Shown here in pieces: positions 54,016 to 64,000 of a stretch of DNA of 64,000 nucleotides. The stretch is from Brachycybe producta (lineage: Eukaryota > Arthropoda > Diplopoda > Playtdesmida > Andrognathidae): the NCBI GenBank assembly GCA_036925085.1, contig JAUPFP010000002.1:12057607-12121606 (forward strand). Direction: 5' to 3'. The notes under the pieces are model-generated. The model was not told where the DNA came from. It searched no databases and worked only from the letters and a program-made list of their open reading frames with translations. Position numbers and translations under genes: made by a program. Each line of letters opens with the position of its first letter. Position 1 is the stretch's first letter.

Positions 54016-56652
54016 AAACTTTCATCTAAAGTTTAGAAAATTACATAGAAATTTTCCATTTTTTTTTTCAACTGAATTCTTCTCTCCTCGTTGAAAAATG
54101 AAAGTTGTGTGTTTGAATCGAAGCGATAAATTTTGATGGCAAATTGATGAGGTTCAATTTGCCATCAATGTCCATACAACACTCAAAATATGGTGGGCTC
54201 TTTTTATGAACAGAAGTTTGTTTAAATAGGGGGTTAAGGGTGGAAGGGGGGGGGGGGGGAGAGAGACCCCAATTGAAAAAAGAGGCAGCAGGGAGGAGGT
54301 TAAGAGTGAAAAGGTTCTCCTAGTTCAATATTCAAAGGGTTTCTCTCTCTCTTTATACGGAGGTGACAGGTTGTGTGTAAATCCACCCACTCCCCCCTTC
54401 CCTCCATTTTCTATTCAAAAAGGCTTTTCAAATGAATTGGGGGGAGAGAGATTGTATGGGGGCCCTTGAGACGCTAAATTAGGTCCATGTAATGGGCAGG
54501 CATTTAAAGGCCTCAACATCTGTACAGTTCCTCACTTGGACTTTTGATGATGATGATGATGATGAGGGGGGAGGAGCCACCCAACTCCCACCCCCTTTTT
54601 ACCAGAACCATTTGTTCAACCTCAGAGAAGAATTACTTAGTTGCCTGCCTGAATGGCCTCACAGTCAGTCAGTCAGTCATTCAGGCCACTTCTTTAACGT
54701 ATGCATGCATAAATATAAAAGTGTGTGGTGTGGGCTGGATGTCCCCCTCTTTATATTATACATGTAAAGCAGCCATTGCATAAAATATGCAAATACAAAT
54801 GAAAAACTAGAAACCAGTGAACAAGTGAAAAAAAAAACTGAACTTATTTTAGAAACTAGAAGAGTAAAAAAAAACTATTCTAGTTTCTTTAAGATGTTTT
54901 TCGAAAATGCATATAGGAGTAATAATAAGTATATTTGTAGAGATGGGAGGTTCCTTCCTCTCTCCCTCAAGGCCCCTTAACACCCAACCACCCACACAAG
55001 TTCGGTTTTCGGCATCCATCTAACCCTCAATCCATCCATCTTTCTCTCTGGAGGCTGACTTTGACAAAAGGCCGAAAAATTCTAATTCTCTCCCATCCCA
55101 TTAGCATCGTTTCCTTCTTCTAACTTCGGTGAAGGAAAAAAGAAGAAAGAAAGAAAAATGATATGCAAATTGCATAAGAATATCATCTGCATACACCAAC
55201 TATAACCTCCTCCCAACCTCCCCCTTTCTCTCTCTCTCTCTCCATATATTGAGCTCAAATATACTTATGTGCATATGCAGAACATCTTACATTCAGGCTA
55301 TTATACGTGTATAAAGAGATGATTGTGAATATATGTATGCATATATGAGAGATAGATAGGAAGGGCCAACGGAGGAAGAGGAGGAGGATGAGACTCACAC
55401 AAGAGGGAGGCAGACCACCTTCAAACCCATCTCTCTCTCTCATTGAGTCATTCTTTCTCTCGCACTTTTTCATTCTCTCGATCGTTGCCACGCAACCTCC
55501 TCTACATTTGTTTTCTAATGAAATAGAGAAAAAAAATAAAGGTCCTCTTAAGAAATTGTCTTTAAAAAATGTATTTAGACTGAAAAGGGCCAACAACATT
55601 TGAATGAACCATGCTGTTATAAATGAACATGTTTATTTTAGGTTAAGTTGTGGATTAAAGGGGAGGAGGATAGGGGTGGTTCCTCCTCCGACCTCATCAA
55701 CATCATTCCTTTCTTCGTCCTTTTTTTTTTTCTGGGACCACCCTTTTTTGCACTCTTAAGTCAGTCACTTATTTGGATTCGAGAATTATATTGAATATTC
55801 ATTCCACCAAAATAAAAAAGTAAACACACGTTCGAATTTGTACCTGTGTTTGCGTGTCTGCCACAAATTCAACAATGTATTTATATACAATATATACCGA
55901 ACACCAAAGTAAGAAAGAAAGACATTTTAAGGGATTGAATCACGTTTCGCCATTGAAGTTAAATTGTGTCGCAATCACTGAATGAGAGACAGAGAGAGAG
56001 AGAGAGAAAATGTTCAACACAATTAAGAAGAGCTTTTCGTTGTTACACACATTTTGGGTTTTGCAACCGAATAAATTCTAACAAGTTGACAAAATTGAAT
56101 GAGAACATCTTTCTACTTTCTCTCCTTCTGGATTAATCGTGATGCTCAACACGTCCTCCTTCTTAATCCACCATGCTACTACTACGACTACTACAGACTA
56201 GAAGGACCCTCTCTCTTTCTCTCCTAGGTTTGGCTACTAAAAAGAAACAGAAAAGAAATACAATGTTTCTAAAAGACGTTTTCTGGTCGAAGTGGAGGTT
56301 GGCCCACCCGACGACAATCCTCGAACTAACCTCACCACACACGAAAAAAAGAAAGCATTTTTTTTAGTTAAAAGAGAAGTTCTATAACAAGTGACTCATA
56401 ATCATGAATAAAAGGGAAAAAAAAGAAGCGTTCGCAGGTGGCATCCCCATTTATTGCAAATGTGAATTTCATTTTTAAAAAGCCACGTCACCACGCCTTT
56501 TTTGCGGTCGTTCTAGTCGGAAATCACTATATCCATTTCTAAACCGCACACGGAGGTTTGAGTATTTTACGAGAGAAAAAAAAGTTGAGAGTTATGATAC
56601 AATAAGGAGTTTAATTAGCTCTAATTAGGATTCGGTCCATTCTAATTTACAA

Positions 56653-57781
56653 ATGCATAGCCTGTCTTTGGGGGTGGCTCTCCTTCTTCTGAGCGTGTAC
56701 GTCATTATTCCGTCCTCAAATCGGCACCTTGCGATGGCACACGAGGACCACGCTCACTTCCGACCTAAGAGAGACAACGAATTTCACGATCGACGATTCA
56801 CTACGGACACACAGTGAGTTTATCTGTTCCTAATACATATAAATGTAAAACAAACAAACCGGATCATCATTTGGTTTCTTTCTTGTTTAAATTTAATAGA
56901 AATGAAACACGCGTGCAAATTTCTTCCAGAAAGTTATCCCCCCCCCCTCAACCGGGCAAACGAATTTCCCCCCGATTTGATCAACGAAAAGAAAAAAGGT
57001 GTTAATTAAAAACGTATCTCTCTATTCAACAATTTCAGGCACATCAAAGAAGATTTGGAAAAGTTCTTCAATGTGAGTGACAAAGATTTTAGTCAACTTT
57101 CAGATGACGAACTGGAATTCTACTATTTCGAGTACGTGATCAAATCGAACAGCTTACAAACAAACTAACTCGTTACTTCGCGACAATGTCTTTCCCCACA
57201 AAGGTTTTGCAAAAGTTTGAAGAAATACTTTTGTCTTTGTTCAATTTACCATTTTGTGACAATGCATTTCACATGCTGTAATTGTATTTTTGTCCCTCTG
57301 CAACTTATCTTCTTGGCTACATGTAAAATAATTTCTCAGATTTAAATTCAAATAACATAAACCTGTTTGTAAGACACTGTTGTGCGAGTCGTTCTTCCAG
57401 GCTGAAACAAACATCCCAAGTTAAGTAATTGAACCGAAACCACGCCTCTACTAACCAACCCCCTTATGGTGTATTCCAGGCTGCATGATTTCGACAAGAA
57501 CGGCAAACTGGACGGCCTCGAAATGTTGCGCGCAGTTCAGCACGTGGTCGAACACGACCAACACTCGACTCACATCGACGTCGCCCGACACATCGACGAC
57601 TACACCAGTCAGTTTGTTAATAAACCTAACCGAAAACGGGACGTTTTCTTAAATTGTCTTTTTTTGGCTGTTATTTTCAGTGGCGATTGACGAAGTGTAC
57701 AAAAATGACGACTTGGACAAAGACGGTTTTCTAACCTACCACGAGTTCGTTTATGCTCAGAAAAAATACAACACCCTGTAA
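56653..57781 (+). CDS. MCFD2: MCFD2-like EF-hand cargo adaptor of the early secretory pathway
   Basis: MCFD2 is a soluble luminal partner of the lectin LMAN1/ERGIC-53 and carries glycoproteins (in vertebrates factors V and VIII) from ER to Golgi. Four exons: 56653-56813, 57039-57131, 57480-57607, 57681-57781; 160 residues, against 146 in human. Signal peptide at residues 1-22 (HSLSLGVALLLLSVYVIIP). Two EF-hand loops: DFDKNGKLDGLE and DLDKDGFLTYHE, both with intact calcium ligands and the Glu at position 12. The connecting motif DDELEFYYFELHD matches the MCFD2 QLQLHYFKMHD pattern. A 345-bp intron (57132-57479) carries a LINE-like tail. AATAAA at about 57811. Converges with NO66. Confidence 0.92.
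57215..57355 (+). repeat. LINE-like 3' tail fragment in an MCFD2 intron
   Basis: Second copy of the 52680-52862 family (TTTTGTGACAATGCATTT, TTTTTGTCCCTCTGCAACTT, then AAATTCAAAT). It lies wholly within the second intron of MCFD2. Confidence 0.5.
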
Positions 57782-59013
57782 TTGTTGTTTCTATCTTTCA
57801 ATCAAGAGAGAATAAATTGCATCTTTCAAACGTTAAACTCGTTAATCTAGTTACATTGTACGGAGGAGATATGACGAGAGAAGGGGGAACACATTGGGGC
57901 TGCGGTTCGAAAACTCACTTCCTACTTAAGTAGAAAGGTGAGAGAGAGAGAAGAGAGAGATCGAAGGAAATGCATTTTAACGCCGTTTTCAAAGCCGCAG
58001 TTTCCTCGTTTACTGAACTTCCGCTCGCAAGAAAGGAAACTTCAGTGATTAAAAAACGCTGCAACAATTTTCTTTTGCGTTTTTTTCACCAAATCTCACT
58101 CGAAAAGGTTGCATAAAAAGTATCTTCTTCTTCGAAACAAGTTGTCTAATATAATTTCGCAATGAACTAAACGACAAAAAAGTGCTAAGAAACAGTTACT
58201 ATTCATTTCTACTTAAAAGTTAGGTATTTTCTCTCAAAGTCTTGACATAAAAAGCTTATTTTAAAAGATATCATCATGAAAATACTCTCGAGTGATAGAA
58301 ATACCGGTACCCTTCTAGTTTGTAAAAAAAACACTTTCAAGCTTTTCTTAATTGTCTTCCTGAATACAGAATAGTCAAAATTCGCGGGGCATTTACAATT
58401 TAAAATCAGAAGAAGCATATTTCCCTACGATTTCCCATACGCGACATCATGTCAAATCTTTGAAGCCAGTTTCGACAGCAAACTTGTCGATGGGTAACTG
58501 AAAATGGCGACCTCTCCATTGAAACACAATATGAGAAGACGCCATATTTGTTCCCTCCCACACATTCGGTTATTTTTAATATCTTTCGCCAAACAAGAAA
58601 TTTAGTGGAAACCGTTTAACACAAAATGAAAGAAACTGATATATTTTCCCGTGTTAAACGAATTTCACTTTTTTTTAAGAAGAGCGTTTACATTTTAGAA
58701 ACCCAATTAACGAACTAGAAAAAGGGATTTTTAAGTTCGTATCTTTAAAAAATAAACTATTACCATTTCATATTTTCCATTTTCGTTTTCTTTATAACTT
58801 CGGCTAAGAAGAAAAATCATACAAAATTTATTTTTGAAAATGCAAACACAAAATTCATCTCTTACAAATTAATTCCTCAACTCGTCTAGTTTTCCGAGCT
58901 ATATTATCAATCCATAAACGAAAACAGTAAAAACAATATGAAGAAAGAAACTCACCTTAACGTGAGGTAAGGAAAAGATGAGGTTTGGCACTCCTCGTGC
59001 AATCGTAGGCACT
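57782..59013. other. Convergent 3' region between MCFD2 and NO66
   Basis: About 1.2 kb. Holds one family A foldback repeat and AT-rich sequence. No coding frame with support. The stretch from 58960 leftwards is likely the NO66 3' untranslated region. Confidence 0.6.
58200..58395 (+). repeat. Family A repeat between MCFD2 and NO66
   Basis: Core AAAAGCTTATTTTAAAAGAT, ATCATGAAAATACTC, TACCCTTCTAGTTTGT and CACTTTCAAGC, in forward orientation. Confidence 0.7.
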
Positions 59014-62082
<3,069 letters not shown>

Positions 62083-62320
62083 CGCCTACGCTTAACTAAA
62101 CGAAAAACAAAATTTTAACCAACAAAACTTCAATTTGTCGCGCGCATTTCAACAACAACCACGAGGACTCGAGGCGAAAAGACACGGAAGTGCAGTCCAT
62201 ACATCTAACATGGAGGGCGGAAATGAAAGAAAAAGCTACAGCAGCGCCCTCGTCGTCAAAACACATAAACCATCCCGCAGTCTACAACGCTCACCTGAGA
62301 AAAATAGTGAATTAAAACCA
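62083..62320. other. 5' flank of NO66
   Basis: Region upstream of the NO66 start, presumably its promoter. GAAGTGCAGTCC-type GC-richer sequence at 62150-62230. No gene recognised. Confidence 0.4.
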
Positions 62321-62324
62321 GCTC

Positions 62325-62560
62325 GTTGCTGCCTCGGTAGCGCAATCTCCGATTTCGGTGTTGGGGGTCCCGGGTTCGAATCCTGGCGAGGGCATGGATG
62401 TTTAGGTTGTCCTGCATTGATTTTATTTGGGGGAAAAAATCACTTGTATTTGAAATTTGCCTGTGCATTGTATTGTCTTGTATGTCCCTGACATAATCTC
62501 TATGTTGATGGGGACGTTAAGCATCTGCTCGTTGTTCTCGTATGACGGCGCTGCTTACAC
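62325..62560 (+). repeat. tRNA-derived SINE
   Basis: The head at 62328-62398 has an A-box-like TAGCGCAATC and a perfect B box, GGTTCGAATCC, then CGAGGGCA resembling a tRNA 3' half. It lacks a proper matching 5' arm, so it is not a functional tRNA. The body continues to TGATGGGGACGTTAAGCATC, and the AGGGACGTTAAAC-like string is typical of tails of conserved SINE domains seen in several invertebrates. No gene is disrupted. Confidence 0.6.
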
Positions 62561-64000
62561 ACCTAAAAAACTTTCGCTTAGGCAATGGCTTATGTATTTT
62601 TGGGTTATAAAACTTACCAAATAAACTCAGCGTTTTAGTCTGAAAGTTTTATTAATTTTTAATAAAATATTTTGTATTGATCTTTCCACTTTAATGAATG
62701 ATTTTCGTTAGAATGAGAATTTTTTTTTACTAAATTTAAATTGATTAATTTTTATAGTATATATTTATTTATTATATACTTTTACATATTTATCGTAATT
62801 CCATGTTGCATTACAGTATGCTTCATTGCCTATGTATGCAACGATCGCTGCATATGAGGTGCGCATGCAGCGCCGTCGGTGGCACATATGGACAATAACG
62901 TCACTTCAATGTTTCTATGTATAGTACGCCTTATTATGAAGCTCTCTCTATCCTCAAGGCATAATACCATTAGTGTGACGTCACCATCAAAAACTATTTC
63001 TATATATTGAGTAATATAGGAAAATTATGACACTACCATTAAATAATTACTATTTAATTAATATATTTAACATCCTCAACACCATATCTTCGGTTAAATA
63101 AATTTTATTTAATCAAGAATAATTCTAAGATTTCGTTTTATATATATTTTTAAAAATAATGTACAATTAAATAAATATAAAGAATTATTATCCAAAGTTA
63201 TAATAATAATACTCAATTAAAAACGATGGAGGGAAAAATGAATATTTCTGAAAATCAATTACAAGCTTAAAAAAAAAGATTTTGTCTCAATCAAATATCC
63301 AATTACGATAAAAACAAAATTTGCATGAAATTAACATAATTGTCTCAGAAAAAAGGACCTTTGTCGTTTTCACCCCCCCCCCCTCCCCCCCTTCTCGTTA
63401 CTTCTAACTTTTCGTCTAAAAAACGATTAATTTTGTTCCTTTCTTAAGTCCAGGTTACGAACTTATGTCTAATTTATATATAAAAACGATTATGCGGAAT
63501 AGTGACGCCAAAATGACGTCACACCCTCCGTGGTAACACGGAGTAGTGACGTCACAGCAAACAGGGCGTTTGCTGTGACGTCACTACTCCGTGTTACCAT
63601 TTGTGTCTAACTTAGACGGTAAGATCGTAACCAGAGCCTTAAACAGTTAATTTCTCCAAAATCCAATTTCATTTAAAACCTCTCAATCTCTATGAAATAT
63701 ACATGTATATATATTTAATATAAATGTGTAATTGATTATGTATTTATATATATGTAATGTATATATATTATATATCTTATTATTGTGAATATAATAACGT
63801 AGATAACATGATTTGTTGCATCGAATAACATAATAATAATAATAATAAATACTCTGCTAATGCCATCATATATATCAACAATAAATACAATCTGATTTTT
63901 TCTTAAATATTTTGATAACTTCTTTTTTTTTAAAAATTAAAAAAAAAATGGCTGCCAGTCGCAATTATTCATGTAGTAGTAGTAGGAGGTTCAAAACAGT
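62561..64000. other. AT-rich terminal stretch without a gene
   Basis: Low-complexity AT-rich sequence with A/T-rich runs, a C-rich tract at 63373-63396, AAT repeats at 63830-63850 and the perfect hairpin at 63532-63598. No coding frame with support. Confidence 0.6.
63532..63598. repeat. Perfect 31-bp-arm palindrome with CRE core
   Basis: Arms 63532-63562 and 63568-63598 are exact reverse complements (the left begins GGTAACACGGAG and ends CAGCAAAC), with the 5-nt loop AGGGC. Each arm contains GTGACGTCAC. A third GTGACGTCA-like copy (ATGACGTCACA) sits just upstream at 63512. Such a perfect hairpin suggests recent formation or active maintenance. Confidence 0.95.

Larger units (their letters stand above)
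50879..56652. other. Intergenic upstream flank of Prop1, repeats and simple sequence
   Basis: About 5.8 kb without a supported gene. It contains GA/CT microsatellites, TTC triplets at 51762-51780, a LINE-like tail (52680-52862), two foldback repeats (52862-53110 and 53700-54010), C-rich tracts and a GAT run at about 54546-54560. A short stretch of AACCTAACCTAA type sequence occurs near 51290. Enhancers of Prop1 could lie here, but nothing in the sequence alone singles one out. Confidence 0.6.

Noticed and set aside
62325..62400. Functional tRNA gene
   Set aside because: B box is perfect but no matching 5' acceptor arm and no cloverleaf; a SINE head explains it better.

Overview
The window is nuclear DNA from an invertebrate animal, probably a bilaterian. 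All recognisable genes are metazoan and split by GT-AG introns: short (about 40-150 bp) in housekeeping genes, kilobases long in the homeobox gene. Spacers are AT-rich and full of GA/CT microsatellites, foldback elements and tRNA-derived SINE pieces. A paired-class Prop1 homeobox gene and a VWC/FN3 epidermal-cell-surface-receptor-like protein point to an invertebrate; I cannot fix the phylum. There are no operons, phage, CRISPR arrays or bacterial genes.

Layout. 65-7409 (-): a large type I membrane receptor-like protein (IGFBP-like, VWC, FN3, WAP, EGF, NPxY tail). 8340-9790 (-) COX16 and 10221-12309 (+) MRPS5 form a head-to-head mitochondrial pair. 12714-14277 (-): a secreted serpin with an antithrombin-like Arg-Ser reactive site, divergent from 14832-17149 (+) ERCC8/CSA. 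17150-20814 is a repeat-rich block. 20815-22987 (+) SIRT2 converges on 23591-28676 (-) TMEM63/CSC1. 29566-30266 (+) MEA1 converges on 31716-36893 (-), a B56 regulatory subunit of PP2A. A 90-codon two-membrane-segment ORF (36908-37180, +) starts 14 bp from the B56 start codon. 37213-38183 (-) is an unrecognised basic protein gene with a perfect RFX X-box upstream. 41501-50878 (-) is Prop1, followed by about 5.8 kb without a gene. 56653-57781 (+) MCFD2 converges on 59014-62082 (-), the JmjC oxygenase NO66/RIOX1. 62083-64000 holds a tRNA-derived SINE and a 31-bp-arm perfect palindrome.

The genes do not form one pathway. They are a random slice of conserved cellular functions: mitochondrial biogenesis (COX16, MRPS5), DNA repair (ERCC8), NAD-dependent deacetylation (SIRT2), mechanosensitive channel (TMEM63), phosphatase targeting (B56), ER-Golgi cargo export (MCFD2), ribosomal oxygenase (NO66), and tissue-specific genes (receptor, serpin, Prop1). 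The most useful leads are the receptor with two possible C-termini, the antithrombin-like serpin, the X-box plus unknown gene, the divergent mitochondrial promoter with a CRE, two GC-AG introns, and a foldback transposon family scattered through many introns. Exon models were built by hand from frame, splice sites and remembered family sequences, and were not checked by alignment software.
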